In this document: piece by piece, positions 34,638 through 46,138 of the stretch
How the letters are laid out: each line of letters begins with the position of its first letter
Numbering within the stretch: the stretch's first letter is position 1
NCBI RefSeq assembly: GCF_900114035.1
Contig: NZ_FORP01000021.1
Coordinates: 62,001 to 126,000 of the forward strand
Length of the DNA stretch: 64,000 bases
Reading direction: 5' to 3'
Source of the DNA: Amycolatopsis sacchari
Lineage (GTDB): Bacteria > Actinomycetota > Actinomycetes > Mycobacteriales > Pseudonocardiaceae
Position numbers and translations under genes: made by a program
Notes under the pieces: model-generated
Seen by the model: the letters and a program-made list of their open reading frames with translations, nothing else
Told to the model about the DNA's origin: nothing
Databases searched by the model: none

Positions 34638-36953
34638 TCAGGACGCCGCCGCCAGCACCGCCCGCTCGACCCGCCGCCGCCACGTCTGGTCCAGCGGCGC
34701 ACCCCTCGGCGCGACGGCGAACGAGTCCACCACCGCCCCGCCGAGCGTCGCGACCTTCGCCCAGCGCACCTCCGCGTCGCACGCCTGCAACGCGGCCGCG
34801 ACCCGGTGCAGCAGGCCGATCCGGTCCTGCGCCCGCAGTTCCAGCACGACCGTGCTGGCGCCGGAGGTCTCGTCGTCGAACCACAGCACCTTCGGCTTCG
34901 CCACGATCCGCACCGGCGACGAGTAGTCCCGCTCCTTCGCGGCCAGCTTCTGCTCCAGCGCGAGCCCGCCCGACACCGCCCGCGAGAACTGCTCCCGCAG
35001 CAACGCCGGATCCGGCAGCGAACCGAACTTCGGCGAGGCCGTGAAGATCCCCGCGCGGCCGTTGCCGGAGCTGCGCAGCACCGCCGTGTGCACCTCCAGC
35101 GAGTGCAGCGCGAGCACCCCGGCGGCCGGCGCGAGCAGCTCGACGCGTTCGGGCACGGCGAGCACGACCTTCGCCAGGTTGCCCTCCGAGCTGATCGACA
35201 CCTCCCCGCGACCGGTGCGCACGGCGGTGGCGACGAGCTCCCGCTGCTCGGCGTCGAGCGGCTCCGGCGGCGCGAAACCCTTGCCCTGCACCACGTGCCG
35301 GCAGCGGCTCACCAGGTTCGCGACCAGCCCCGCCTTCCAGTCGGTCCACACGCCCGGCCCGGTGGCCCGCGAGTCGGCCTCCGTGAGCGCGTGCAGCAGC
35401 TCCAGCAGGACGACGTCGTTGTCCAGCGTCTTGGCGACCCGCGCGACCGTGCCCGGCTCCTCGATGTCCCGCCGGGTGGCGGTGTGCGCCAGCAGCAGGT
35501 GGTGCCGCACCATCGCCGACACCGTCGAGGCGTCGGGCTCGGACAGGCCGATCCGCCGGGCCACCTGCGCCGAGATCGCCGCACCCAGCTCCGAGTGGTC
35601 GGCCTCGCGGCCCTTGCCGATGTCGTGCAGCAGGGCACCGAGCAGCAGCAGGTCCGGCCGCGACACCGTGGTGGCCAGCTTCGCCGCCTCCACGCACGTC
35701 TGCACGAGGTGCCGGTCCACGGTCCACGCGTGCACCGGCTCGCGCGGCGGCAGGTCACGCACCGCGCCCCACTCCGGGAACAACCGCGCCCACAGACCCG
35801 TGCGGTCCAGCGCCTCGACCGCGTCGACGAGCCCGTCGCCCGCACCGAGCAGCTCGGTGAGGGCGTCACGCGCGTCGGGCGGCCACGGGGTGCGCAGTTC
35901 CGGTGCGGAGTCGGCGAGCGTGCGCAGCGTGCCGTGCGCGATCGGCGCTCCGGTCCGTGCCGAGGCGGCCGCGACCCGCAGCAACAGGCCCGGGTCCTTG
36001 GCGGGCACGGCGTCGCGGGCCAGCGACACCTCGCTGCCGTGCAGCACCACGCCCTCGTCGAGCGGGGTGCGGCTGGGGCGCCGCCCGAACCTGCCCTTCG
36101 GCTGGTCCACAGTGGACCGAAGGGCGACCTCGACGGCGTAGCCGACCGTGCGGCCGGCACCGGCGAGCTTGCGGGCGAGCGTGAAGCGGTCACCGAAACC
36201 GAGTTCGGCGGCCACCAGCTCGGCGTCCACCGCGCCAAGGACGTCCCGGTCGCGCCGGAGTTCACGCCGCATCTCGGTGCGCACGTCGAGCAGCAGTTCC
36301 TTCGCCGCGCGCAGCTCCTCGCCGGGGCGGTCGGTCAGCTGGGCCGCGGCGAGCGCGTCCAGCACGCCGAGGTCCCGCAGCCCGCCCTTGCCGTACTTGA
36401 GGTCCGGCTCGGCGGACTGGGCGATCTCCCCGCTGCGCTGCCAGCGTTTGCGGGTCGACTCCGCCAGGTCCGGCAGGCGTTTGCGGGCCGTGCGGCGCCA
36501 CTGGTCGCGCGCCGCGGTGATGAGCCGGTCCGCGAGCTGCTCGTCACCCGCGAGGTGGCGGGCGTCGAGCAGGCCCATCGCGGTCCGCAGGTCCTCCGAC
36601 GCCACCTGCAGCGCTTCGGCCGGGGTGCGCACGGAGTGGTCGAGGCCGATGCGCGCGTCCCACAGCGGGTACCACAGCGCGTCGGCGATTTCGGCGACAC
36701 CGGGGTTCTGGTTGTGCACCAGCACCAGGTCGAGGTCGGAGAACGGCACCAGTTCGCGCCGTCCGAGGCCGCCGACGGCGACCAGCGCGACACCGGGTTC
36801 AGCGGTGTCGACGCCGGCCGCCGCCGCGGCCTTGCTGAGCCAGAACTCGTACAGGTCCACCAGTGCCGCCCGCAGTGCGGCGGCGCCGAGCCGGCCGTGG
36901 CGACCTTCCAGCAGCCGGTTCGCGGCCTGCGCGAGTTCCCCCCCGAGAACCAT
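34638..36953 (-). CDS. glnD: [Protein-PII] uridylyltransferase/adenylyltransferase GlnD
   Basis: The 771-residue sensor modifies PII when nitrogen is low. The nucleotidyltransferase motif is VGGLGRRELVPFSDLDLVLVH. An HD domain (LLLGALLHDIGKGREADHSELG) and C-terminal ACT domains (VVLELRAQDRIGLLHRVAAAL) are present. In Streptomyces the enzyme adenylylates GlnK at Tyr51. It is six bases after the glnK stop and is the third gene of the operon. It may start a little inside, since the family N-terminus varies. Confidence 0.95.
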   Translation of the reverse strand: MVLGGELAQAANRLLEGRHGRLGAAALRAALVDLYEFWLSKAAAAAGVDTAEPGVALVAVGGLGRRELVPFSDLDLVLVHNQNPGVAEIADALWYPLWDARIGLDHSVRTPAEALQVASEDLRTAMGLLDARHLAGDEQLADRLITAARDQWRRTARKRLPDLAESTRKRWQRSGEIAQSAEPDLKYGKGGLRDLGVLDALAAAQLTDRPGEELRAAKELLLDVRTEMRRELRRDRDVLGAVDAELVAAELGFGDRFTLARKLAGAGRTVGYAVEVALRSTVDQPKGRFGRRPSRTPLDEGVVLHGSEVSLARDAVPAKDPGLLLRVAAASARTGAPIAHGTLRTLADSAPELRTPWPPDARDALTELLGAGDGLVDAVEALDRTGLWARLFPEWGAVRDLPPREPVHAWTVDRHLVQTCVEAAKLATTVSRPDLLLLGALLHDIGKGREADHSELGAAISAQVARRIGLSEPDASTVSAMVRHHLLLAHTATRRDIEEPGTVARVAKTLDNDVVLLELLHALTEADSRATGPGVWTDWKAGLVANLVSRCRHVVQGKGFAPPEPLDAEQRELVATAVRTGRGEVSISSEGNLAKVVLAVPERVELLAPAAGVLALHSLEVHTAVLRSSGNGRAGIFTASPKFGSLPDPALLREQFSRAVSGGLALEQKLAAKERDYSSPVRIVAKPKVLWFDDETSGASTVVLELRAQDRIGLLHRVAAALQACDAEVRWAKVATLGGAVVDSFAVAPRGAPLDQTWRRRVERAVLAAAS

Positions 36954-36959
36954 CCGCGC

Positions 36960-38686
<1,727 letters not shown>

Positions 38687-38705
38687 ATCTTCCTCCCGGC
38701 TCGAG

Positions 38706-38771
38706 ATATTGCCCGGGAGTTTTGAATTCGGGTGTTTCACCGGACCGCATCGGACGTTTCACCGACGTGAA
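38706..38771 (-). promoter_or_regulatory. GlnR box and promoter of amtB-glnK-glnD
   Basis: Read on the minus strand, 38771-38734 is TTCAC, six bases, GAAAC, six bases, TGCGG, six bases, GAAAC. This is the four-part GlnR box with 11-bp spacing; both GAAAC sites are perfect and the third site is weak. A CAATAT at 38711-38706 fits a -10 element. GlnR, the global nitrogen regulator of actinobacteria, should activate the operon in nitrogen limitation. Confidence 0.8.
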
Positions 38772-38891
38772 CTGTCCGGGCGCGAGTGTTACGACCAGGT
38801 TTCCCGCCGCCGAGGTCGTGGTGTCCATTCACGAAACGTCGTCGTCAGATACCGTGCGTGACGGGCGGCGGGCGCGTGCTGAGATGGAGCA

Positions 38892-39722
38892 ATGACGCTT
38901 CCGGCTCCCGTCGTCGCCGCGCTGCGGTGCTCGGTGTGCGGCGATCCCGTCGAGCTGACCGGCCGCGCCCTGCGCTGCGCCCGTGCGCACGCCTTCGACC
39001 TGGCGAAACAGGGGTACGTGAACCTCCTGCACGCGAAGGTCCCGTCGGGCACGGCCGACACCGCGGAGATGGTCGCGGCGCGGGTCGAGTTCCTCGGCGC
39101 GGGGCACTACGCCGGGCTCGCGGACGCGCTGGCGCGCCGCGCGGCGGAGCTGCGGCCGGAACTCGTGGTGGACGCGGGCGCGGGCACCGGTTACCACCTC
39201 GCGCGGGTGCTGGACGAGGTCTCCGGGGCACACGGGCTGGCCCTGGACGTGTCCGCGCTCGCGTTGCGGCGCGCGGCACGGGCGCACGAGCGCATCGGCG
39301 CCGCGGTGTGGAACCTGTGGGAGCCGTGGCCGGTCGCGAGCGGTTCGGCGGAGCTGGTGCTGAACGTGTTCGCACCCCGCAACGGGGCGGAGTTCGCCCG
39401 CGTGCTGCGGCCCGGCGGGCGCCTGCTCGTGGTGTCGCCGCAGCCGGCGCACCTGCGGGAGCTGGCGTCGGTGGCAGACCTGCTGGAGGTGGACGGGCGC
39501 AAGGAGGAGCGGCTCGACGCGGCGCTGGCCGGGCACTTCGCACCGGTGTCCCGCACCGAGCACACCGAGCGGCTCACACTGTCCCCTGTGGACGTCCGGC
39601 GCGCGGTGCTGATGGGCCCCAACGCCCACCACCCCGAACGGCTGACGCGGCTCGGCGACGTGACCGAGCCGCTCGACGTGACCGCGTCCTTCCTGCTGTC
39701 CGAATACCGGCGGCTGCCGTGA
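38892..39722 (+). CDS. RlmA-type 23S rRNA (guanine) methyltransferase
   Basis: The 276-residue enzyme has the N-terminal zinc site of the RlmA family (C13, C16, C29, H33), then FDLAKQGYVNLL, and the SAM motif VVDAGAGTGYHLARVL. Relatives methylate G745 or G748 in 23S rRNA (RlmA-I, TlrB, MyrA), and the latter gives tylosin/mycinamicin resistance. Which base is modified here is not shown. The stop overlaps the next start by four bases. Confidence 0.87.
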   Translation: MTLPAPVVAALRCSVCGDPVELTGRALRCARAHAFDLAKQGYVNLLHAKVPSGTADTAEMVAARVEFLGAGHYAGLADALARRAAELRPELVVDAGAGTGYHLARVLDEVSGAHGLALDVSALALRRAARAHERIGAAVWNLWEPWPVASGSAELVLNVFAPRNGAEFARVLRPGGRLLVVSPQPAHLRELASVADLLEVDGRKEERLDAALAGHFAPVSRTEHTERLTLSPVDVRRAVLMGPNAHHPERLTRLGDVTEPLDVTASFLLSEYRRLP

Positions 39723-40327
39723 TCGCCGTCCCGGCGGCACGCATCGAAGACCGGGCGTGGCTGCGCGCGCAGATCGGCCTCGCCGCCCGGCGCTACGGCT
39801 GCGCGGCGCCGGACGTGCTCGGCACGATCTGGTGGTACTCGGCGTCGTCCGTGCTGGTCGCCCCGACGCTGGAAACGCTGGCGAGGGCCGAACCGCTCCT
39901 CGACCCGGCGCTCGACGCGCTCAGCCTGGACCTGCTCGAAGACGGCAGCCTCGTCGCCGCGCACTCCGCACGGCGGCTCACCGGTGACGTCGCGACGGCG
40001 TTCGCCGGGATGATCGAGTCCGTCGTCGCGGCACTCGCCGACGTGACCGGCGCCCGCGCCCCGGCACTGCGCGCGATCGCGACGGACTCGATCGCCAACC
40101 GTCTACTGTGGAACGGCGCGCCCGCGCTCGCGGAACCGCTCGCCACCGCCATCGGCCTGCCGAAGCCGCGTTACACCGACGTGGACGGCACGACGGTCGT
40201 CCGGCGCGCGTCGTGCTGCCTCATCTACCTCGCCACCCGGCAGGACAAGTGCCTGAGCTGCCCGCGGCAGACCCCCGCCGAGCGCGAGCGGCGCCTGCGG
40301 TCAGCCTTCGCCCAGCGCGGACAGTGA
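39719..40327 (+). CDS. FhuF-like (2Fe-2S) protein, probable siderophore-iron reductase
   Basis: The 202-residue protein ends in [17 protein letters not shown], the C-C-x10-C-x2-C ligand pattern of FhuF-type ferric-siderophore reductases. The rest has the family's weak similarity. The GTG at 39719 overlaps the RlmA-like stop (GTGA), so the two are translationally coupled. The 3' end overlaps the convergent aldo/keto reductase gene by 27 bases. No siderophore genes are near. Confidence 0.82.
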   Translation: MIAVPAARIEDRAWLRAQIGLAARRYGCAAPDVLGTIWWYSASSVLVAPTLETLARAEPLLDPALDALSLDLLEDGSLVAAHSARRLTGDVATAFAGMIESVVAALADVTGARAPALRAIATDSIANRLLWNGAPALAEPLATAIGLPKPRYTDVDGTTVVRRASCCLIYLATRQDKCLSCPRQTPAERERRLRSAFAQRGQ

Positions 40328-41167
40328 CGCGAACTCCTCGTCGGTCAACTCCACGTCCGCGGCGCCGACGTTCTCCTCCAGGTGCGCCACCGAACGCGTG
40401 CCCGGGATCGGCAGCATGACCGGGGACCGCCGCAGCAGCCACGCCAGCGCCAGCTGCGCGGGCGTCGCGTCGTGCTCCTTGGCCGCCTGCTCCAGCACAC
40501 CGCCGGGCTGGGCGAGCTGACCGGTCGCGATCGGGAACCACGGGATGAAGGCGATGCCCTCGGCCTCCCCGTGCTCCAGCACGGCCTCGTTGTGCCGGTC
40601 CGCCAGGTTGAACAGGTTCTGCACGCTGACGATCTCGACCACCTCGCGCGCCTGTTCCAGCTGGTCGACGTTCACCTCGGACAGTCCGATGTGCCGGATC
40701 TTGCCCTCGTCCCGCAGCAGTTTGAGCTCACCGACCTGGTCCGCCAGCGGGACCTCGGGGTCGACGCGGTGCAGCTGGAACAGGTCGATGCGGTCCCGCC
40801 CGAGCCGGCGCAGGCTCATTTCGAGCTGCTGCCGCAGGTACGCCGGGCGGCCGCACGGCACCCACTCGTCGGGACCGGTCCGCAGCAGCCCCGCCTTGGT
40901 GGCGATGACCAGGTCGTCCGGGTACGGGTACAGCGCCTCCCGGATCAGCTCCTCGGCCACCGACGGCCCGTAGGAATCGGCCGTGTCGATGAGGTTCACG
41001 CCGAGTTCGACGGCCCGGTGCAGCACGGCGACGGCGCCTTCGGAGTCCGCCGGCGGGCCCCAGACGCCGGGGCCGGTGAGCTGCATCGCGCCGTAGCCGA
41101 GCCGGTGCACGGGCAGGTCGCCGCCGAGCGGGAAAGTGCCTCCTGGAGCGGACTGGAAGTTCGTCAT
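40301..41167 (-). CDS. Aldo/keto reductase
   Basis: The 288-residue NADPH-dependent reductase has the family tetrad: Asp and Tyr in [10 protein letters not shown], Lys in VIATKAG, and His in LFQLHRVDP. The NADP-binding part includes [16 protein letters not shown]. The substrate is unknown. The ATG at 41167 is divergent from metY with a 73-base gap. Confidence 0.9.
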   Translation of the reverse strand: MTNFQSAPGGTFPLGGDLPVHRLGYGAMQLTGPGVWGPPADSEGAVAVLHRAVELGVNLIDTADSYGPSVAEELIREALYPYPDDLVIATKAGLLRTGPDEWVPCGRPAYLRQQLEMSLRRLGRDRIDLFQLHRVDPEVPLADQVGELKLLRDEGKIRHIGLSEVNVDQLEQAREVVEIVSVQNLFNLADRHNEAVLEHGEAEGIAFIPWFPIATGQLAQPGGVLEQAAKEHDATPAQLALAWLLRRSPVMLPIPGTRSVAHLEENVGAADVELTDEEFASLSALGEG

Positions 41168-41240
41168 GGCAGGGCAACTACCCACTTCCAACGGCCGGGA
41201 ACCTTGGCCTGCCGGGGAAATCCTGGGTAACGTCCCAGGG

Positions 41241-42530
41241 GTGAGTGAGCGCAGCTGGGGTTTCCGCACCCGTGCCCTGCACGCCGGGGGCACCCCCGAC
41301 CCGGCGACGGGGGCCAGGGCGGTCCCGATCTACCAGACGACGAGCTTCGTGTTCGAAGACGCGGCCGACGCGGCCAACCTGTTCGCGTTGCAGAAGTACG
41401 GCAACATCTACAGCCGCATCGGCAACCCGACGGTGGCCGCCTTCGAGGAGCGGCTCGCGAGCCTGGAAGGCGGTATCGGCGGGGTCGCGACGAGCAGCGG
41501 GCAGGCGGCCGAGTTCCTCACGTTCGCCGCGCTCGCCGAGGCCGGGGACCACATCGTGTCGGCCAGCGGGCTCTACGGCGGCACGGTCACCCAGCTCGAC
41601 GGCACGCTGCGCCGGTTCGGCGTGGACACGACGTTCGTACCGGGGGACGACCTCGACGCGTACGCGGCGGCGATCACCGACCGCACGAAACTGATCTACA
41701 CCGAGGTCATCGGCAACCCGAGCGGCGGCATAGCGGACATTTCCGGCCTGGCCGACCTCGCGCACGCCCACGGCATCCCGCTGGTGGTCGACGCCACACT
41801 CGCGACGCCGTACCTGTGCCGGCCGATCGAGTACGGGGCGGACATCGTGCTGCACTCGGCGACGAAGTTCCTCGGCGGGCACGGCACCACGCTCGGCGGC
41901 GTCGTCGTCGAGTCGGGGAAGTTCGACTGGGGCAACGGCAAGTTCCCGCGGATGACGGAGGTCGTGCCCTCCTACGGCGGCCTGAAGTACTGGGAGAACT
42001 TCGGCGAGTACGCGTTCTGCACGCGGCTGCGCGCCGAGCAGCTGCGTGACATCGGCGCGGTGCTCTCGCCGCATTCGGCGTTCCTGCTGCTGCAGGGCGT
42101 GGAGACGCTGCCGCAGCGGATGGACGCGCACGTGCGCAACGCGCAGGCGGTGGCGGAGTTCCTGGCCGCCGACGAGCGCGTGGCGTGGGTGAGCTACGCG
42201 GGCCTGCCCGACCACCCGCACCACGAGCGCGCGAAGAAGTACCTGCCGCTCGGGCCGGGCGCGGTGTTCTCGTTCGGCGTCAAGGGCGGCCGGGCGGCGG
42301 GCGAGAAGTTCGTCGAGTCGGTGGAGCTGCTGTCCCACCTGGCGAACGTCGGCGACGCCCGCACGCTGGTGATCCACCCGGCGTCGACGACGCACCAGCA
42401 GTTGTCCGACGAGCAGCTGGAGGCCGGTGGCGTGGGGCCGGACCTGATCCGCCTGTCGATCGGTCTGGAGGACGTCGAGGACATCTGCTGGGACATCGAC
42501 CAGGCTTTGGCTGCGGCGGTGAAGGCATGA
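41241..42530 (+). CDS. metY: O-acetylhomoserine sulfhydrylase (MetY)
   Basis: The 429-residue PLP enzyme joins sulfide and O-acetylhomoserine to homocysteine. The Cys/Met metabolism fold is clear: [17 protein letters not shown], and the PLP Lys in [12 protein letters not shown]. The length fits MetY, which is longer than cystathionine synthases. The start is the GTG at 41241, without a strong ribosome binding site; 73 bases separate it from the reductase and hold short hairpins but no clear riboswitch. Confidence 0.93.
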   Translation: MSERSWGFRTRALHAGGTPDPATGARAVPIYQTTSFVFEDAADAANLFALQKYGNIYSRIGNPTVAAFEERLASLEGGIGGVATSSGQAAEFLTFAALAEAGDHIVSASGLYGGTVTQLDGTLRRFGVDTTFVPGDDLDAYAAAITDRTKLIYTEVIGNPSGGIADISGLADLAHAHGIPLVVDATLATPYLCRPIEYGADIVLHSATKFLGGHGTTLGGVVVESGKFDWGNGKFPRMTEVVPSYGGLKYWENFGEYAFCTRLRAEQLRDIGAVLSPHSAFLLLQGVETLPQRMDAHVRNAQAVAEFLAADERVAWVSYAGLPDHPHHERAKKYLPLGPGAVFSFGVKGGRAAGEKFVESVELLSHLANVGDARTLVIHPASTTHQQLSDEQLEAGGVGPDLIRLSIGLEDVEDICWDIDQALAAAVKA

Positions 42531-42612
42531 GGACTGCTTGCAGGTCCGAATCATCGAACACCATGCTGGCAAAGGACACTGCCGCGGCTTGCCGCGTCCG
42601 ACGGGAGGCCGC

Positions 42613-43140
42613 ATGAGTCTGGAGACGAGTGTTCCGGCCGGGGCGGTGCGGTCGGAGGGTGCGGTGTCGTGGACGGCGCCGACCGCGCGGGAACGGCAGG
42701 CGATCCTGCGCCGGACGAAGTCGGTGACGATCATCGGCGCGTCGGACAACCCGGCGCGGCCGAGCTTCTTCGTCGCGACGTACCTGCTGTCGTCCAGCCG
42801 GTACCGGGTGAACTTCGTCAACCCGCGGCTGAAGACGCTGCTCGGGCAGCCGGTGTACGCGTCGCTGGCGGACGTGCCGGACGTGGACCTGGTGAGCGTG
42901 TTCCGCAAGCACTCCGACCTGCCGGACGTCGCGGAAGAGGTGATCAAGGCCGGGGCGCGCACGTTGTGGCTGCAGCTGGGCCTGTGGCACGAGCCGGTGG
43001 CCGGACGCGCCACCGAGGCCGGACTGGACGTGGTGATGAACCGGTGCGTGAAGATCGAGCACGCGCGGTTCGCCGGTGGCCTGCACCTCGCGGGCTTCAA
43101 CACCGGGGTCGTCAGCTCGCGGCGCCAGTCGGCGCCGTGA
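42613..43140 (+). CDS. CoA-binding protein
   Basis: The 175-residue protein is a Rossmann-like CoA_binding domain: SVTIIGASDNPARPSFFVATYLL, then FVNPRL, and LWLQLGLWHEPVAGRATEAGLDVVMNRCVKIEH. A good ribosome site (gggaggcc) fixes the ATG. In several actinobacteria it follows metY, so a role in sulfur or CoA metabolism is likely but not known. Confidence 0.88.
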   Translation: MSLETSVPAGAVRSEGAVSWTAPTARERQAILRRTKSVTIIGASDNPARPSFFVATYLLSSSRYRVNFVNPRLKTLLGQPVYASLADVPDVDLVSVFRKHSDLPDVAEEVIKAGARTLWLQLGLWHEPVAGRATEAGLDVVMNRCVKIEHARFAGGLHLAGFNTGVVSSRRQSAP

Positions 43141-43177
43141 GGGGAAGGATCGCCATGCCGAAACGGTTGTTCCTGTC

Positions 43178-43957
43178 ATGACCGGAGAGCTGCGGGTGAC
43201 GTTCGTCGGTGGGCCGACCGCGTTGCTGGAGATCGCCGACCGGCGGCTGCTCACCGACCCCACGTTCAGCCCCGCCGGGGAGTACGAGACCGGGCCGGGA
43301 CGCACGCTGACGAAGACCGAGGGGCCCGCGGTGCCGCTCGAGTCGCTGGAGCCGGTCGACGCCGTGCTGCTGTCGCACGACCAGCACGCGGACAACCTCG
43401 ACCCGGCGGGGCGTGACCTCGTCGGGCGGATCCTGCTGACGCTCACCACGGTGAGCGGCGCGCGCCGGCTCGGCGGGACCGCGCAGGGCCTGCCGCCGTG
43501 GGCCGCGATCAACCTGGGTTCGCTGCAGGTGATCGCCGTGCCCGCGCAACACGGCCCGGCCGGGGCCGAGGGCGTGACGGGCGAGGTGATCGGGTTCGTG
43601 CTGCGCGGGCGGGACGTGCCGTCGGTGTACGTGTCGGGTGACAACGCTTCGCTGGACCAGGTGCGGGCGATCGCGCGCCGGGTCGGTCCGGTGGACGTGG
43701 CGCTGCTGTTCGCGGGCGCGGCACGCACCTCGTTGTTCGACGGCGCGCCACTGACGCTCACGAGCGAACTCGCCGCCGAGGCGACGCGCATCCTGAACGC
43801 GAAGATCGTGATCCCGCTGCACACCCGCGGCTGGGGCCACTTCACGGAAGGCCCCGACGCTGTGCGCAAGGCGTTCGCGAACGCGGGGTTGAGCGAGCGG
43901 TTGCGCGTGCTCGAACCCGGCGAGTCGATCACGCTGGTCTCCCGCCGCGGCGAGTGA
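43178..43957 (+). CDS. Metallo-beta-lactamase fold hydrolase
   Basis: The 259-residue protein has the metal-binding motif SHDQHADNLD and a later HTRGWGHF, as in UlaG-like lactonases and related hydrolases. The start MTGELRVTFVGGPTALLEI matches the family. The substrate is unknown. It lies 37 bases after the CoA-binding gene and overlaps the GNAT gene start by four bases. Confidence 0.87.
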   Translation: MTGELRVTFVGGPTALLEIADRRLLTDPTFSPAGEYETGPGRTLTKTEGPAVPLESLEPVDAVLLSHDQHADNLDPAGRDLVGRILLTLTTVSGARRLGGTAQGLPPWAAINLGSLQVIAVPAQHGPAGAEGVTGEVIGFVLRGRDVPSVYVSGDNASLDQVRAIARRVGPVDVALLFAGAARTSLFDGAPLTLTSELAAEATRILNAKIVIPLHTRGWGHFTEGPDAVRKAFANAGLSERLRVLEPGESITLVSRRGE

Positions 43958-44460
43958 GCGGCGTAAGGCTGCTGCCCCTCGGCGAAGTCGCGATCCGCGC
44001 CCTCGCCGAGGGGGATTTCGCTGGGGCAGCCCGCTCGGTTCCGGTGCCGCTGCCGCCGTTCTTCGGGCGGCCGGAGTGGGTGCCGGGCTGGGGGCGGGCA
44101 CGGGCCCGCCTGGACGCCGACCCACGCGCCGCCGCGTGGCTGGCACACGTGATCTGGGACGAGCACCGGCAGCTGGTCGTGGGCCGGGCAGGCTTTCACG
44201 ACCTGCCCGACCCCGCGGGCCGCGTCGAGGTGACCTACGGGGTCGAGCCCGAGTACCGCCGCCAGGGCTACGCACGTGCCGCGCTGAAGCAGCTGCTCGC
44301 GCGGTCGGTCAGGGCGCCGGAGGTGGTGACCGTACGGGCGGTGATCCGCCCGGACAACGTCCCCTCGCGCCGCCTCGTCGCGCAGTGCGGCTTCGTCGAG
44401 GTGCCCGCGCATGACGAGCCCGGCGGCCCCTGGGTGGTGTACGAGTTCGACGCCCGCTAA
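43954..44460 (+). CDS. GNAT family N-acetyltransferase
   Basis: The 168-residue protein has the acetyl-CoA motif YGVEPEYRRQGYARAALKQLL and the C-terminal RPDNVPSRRLVAQCGFVEV. The substrate is unknown. It overlaps the MBL stop by four bases (GTGA) and ends three bases before the convergent DJ-1 gene. Confidence 0.9.
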   Translation: MSGVRLLPLGEVAIRALAEGDFAGAARSVPVPLPPFFGRPEWVPGWGRARARLDADPRAAAWLAHVIWDEHRQLVVGRAGFHDLPDPAGRVEVTYGVEPEYRRQGYARAALKQLLARSVRAPEVVTVRAVIRPDNVPSRRLVAQCGFVEVPAHDEPGGPWVVYEFDAR

Positions 44461-44463
44461 CCC

Positions 44464-45108
44464 CTACTCCGCCCCCTCCAGCACGAAGCGGCTCCGCGAG
44501 CGGAGGAACTCCACCACCTCCGCCGGGGCCTTCGCCGGGCTGCCCGCGTCGTGGGGTGGCTGGGGGTCGTACTCGATGCCCAGTTGCACGGCCTGCGACA
44601 GGAAATCCCCGCCCAAGCGGTTCGCCAGCGTCAGCGCCATGTCGATGCCCGACGACACGCCCGCCGCGGTCACGTACTTGCCGTCGAAGACCACGCGCTC
44701 GCTCACCGGCGTCGCGCCCAGCGCGGGCAGCTGCTCCAGCGCCAGCCAGTGCGACGTGGCGCGCTTCCCCTTCAGCAACCCCGCCGCGCCGAGGATCAGG
44801 GAGCCCGTGCACACCGAGGTCGTCCACGTGCTCGTCGCGTCCACCGCCCGCAGCCACTCGTGCACCGGGCCGTCGGCCATGAGCGCCGTCTGGCCCGGTC
44901 CGCCCGGCACCACCACGATGTCCGGCCGCGTCACCTCCTCCAGCGGCGCGTCCACCACCAGCCCGAGGCTGCCGATGTCAGTGCGCACGGGACCGGTGCG
45001 CTCACCCGTGAAGACGACCTGCGCCTCCGGGATCCGGCTGAACACCTCGTACGGTCCGACGGCGTCGAGCGCCGTGAGGCGGTCATACAGCAGGATGGCG
45101 ATCTGCAT
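44464..45108 (-). CDS. DJ-1/PfpI family protein, isonitrile-hydratase-like
   Basis: The 214-residue protein has the nucleophile-elbow Cys100 in TTSVCTGSLILGAAGLLKG and the following RATSHW, the pattern of isonitrile hydratase and related members. The ATG at 45108 has ggaggg nine bases upstream, inside the previous gene. Its first 26 bases overlap that gene, so both are likely made together. The substrate is unknown. Confidence 0.87.
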   Translation of the reverse strand: MQIAILLYDRLTALDAVGPYEVFSRIPEAQVVFTGERTGPVRTDIGSLGLVVDAPLEEVTRPDIVVVPGGPGQTALMADGPVHEWLRAVDATSTWTTSVCTGSLILGAAGLLKGKRATSHWLALEQLPALGATPVSERVVFDGKYVTAAGVSSGIDMALTLANRLGGDFLSQAVQLGIEYDPQPPHDAGSPAKAPAEVVEFLRSRSRFVLEGAE

Positions 45109-46084
45109 CTCTTTCCCTCCGTAGGCCGGACTGGAACCGGCGGCGGTATTCGGCGGGGCCGACGCCGAGCGTGCGCAGGAACGCGCGCCGCATCGCTTCC
45201 GGTGTGCCGAAACCACACCGGTGCGCGATGTGCATGACCCCGTCCGTCGTGTCTTCGAGCTGCCGTCGCGCGGCCTCCAGCCGCACGCGGTCGACGTACC
45301 GGCCCGGCGACATCCCGACCTCCGCGGTGAACGCGCGCGCGAAGTGCCGCGGCGACAGGTTCACCCGCCGCGCCAGCGCGTCCACCGTCAGGTCGTCGCC
45401 AGGGTGTTCGGTGATCCACTGCTGGATCCCCTGCAGCGGCTCGCTGCTCGCGGTCTGCGTCGCGAGCTGGACGCTGAACTGCGCCTGCCCGCCCGGACGG
45501 CGCAGGAACACCACGAGCTGCCGTGCCACGCGCAGCGCCAGCTCCCGGCCGAAGTCCTCCTCGACCAGCGCGAGCGCGAGGTCGATGCCCGCGGTCACCC
45601 CGGCCGACGTCGCGACCCGCCCGTCCCGCACGAAGATCGGCTCCGCGTCCACCTCCACGTCCGGGTAGCGGCCGGCGAGCGTGCCGCAGTAGGCCCAGTG
45701 CGTCGTCGCCCGGTGCCCGTTCAGCAGCCCGGCTTCGGCGAGCAGGAACGCACCCGTGCACACGGACACCACCTGCCGCGCCTCCCCCGCGTGCCGCCGC
45801 AGCCAGCCGACGACGTCAGGATCCGGATCGCGCGTGCCCTCGCCGCCGGGCACGAGCAGCAGGTCCGTCACCCTGGCCCGGCCGAGGTCCTCGTCGGGCG
45901 TGACCAGCAGGCCGCTCGACGTGTGCACGGGACGGCCACCGGGGGCCGCCGTCGTGACGGCGTACCCCCGCTCCCCTCGCAACCGGTTGGCGGTGCTGAA
46001 CACCTCCAGCGGCCCGGTCAGGTCGAGGCTCTGCACGCCCTCGAACAGGACGATCAGCACCGTGCGGGTTCCCATGCCACCCAT
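45083..46084 (-). CDS. GlxA family AraC-type regulator with DJ-1/PfpI domain
   Basis: The 333-residue protein has a PfpI-like sensor (VVSVCTGAFLLAEAGLL with RATTHWAYCG) and a C-terminal AraC HTH pair (LARRVNLSPRHFARAFTAEVGMSPGRYV, then AHRCGFGTPEAMRRAFLRTLGVGPAEYRRRF). The start may be 46084 or 46075. It lies 54 bases after allantoicase on the same strand, so it may be read from the ureide operon and control the DJ-1 gene. Confidence 0.9.
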   Translation of the reverse strand: MGGMGTRTVLIVLFEGVQSLDLTGPLEVFSTANRLRGERGYAVTTAAPGGRPVHTSSGLLVTPDEDLGRARVTDLLLVPGGEGTRDPDPDVVGWLRRHAGEARQVVSVCTGAFLLAEAGLLNGHRATTHWAYCGTLAGRYPDVEVDAEPIFVRDGRVATSAGVTAGIDLALALVEEDFGRELALRVARQLVVFLRRPGGQAQFSVQLATQTASSEPLQGIQQWITEHPGDDLTVDALARRVNLSPRHFARAFTAEVGMSPGRYVDRVRLEAARRQLEDTTDGVMHIAHRCGFGTPEAMRRAFLRTLGVGPAEYRRRFQSGLRRERDADRHPAV

Positions 46085-46138
46085 GCTGGCGGGAGCCGCC
46101 CGATGACCACAACGTCGAGGAACCCACCTTTTCGGCCA

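Noticed and set aside
41168-41240. SAM riboswitch (SAM-IV type) before metY
   Set aside because: The gap is only 73 bases and, although it can form short stems (ggcagg with cctgcc), the conserved SAM-IV core could not be matched.
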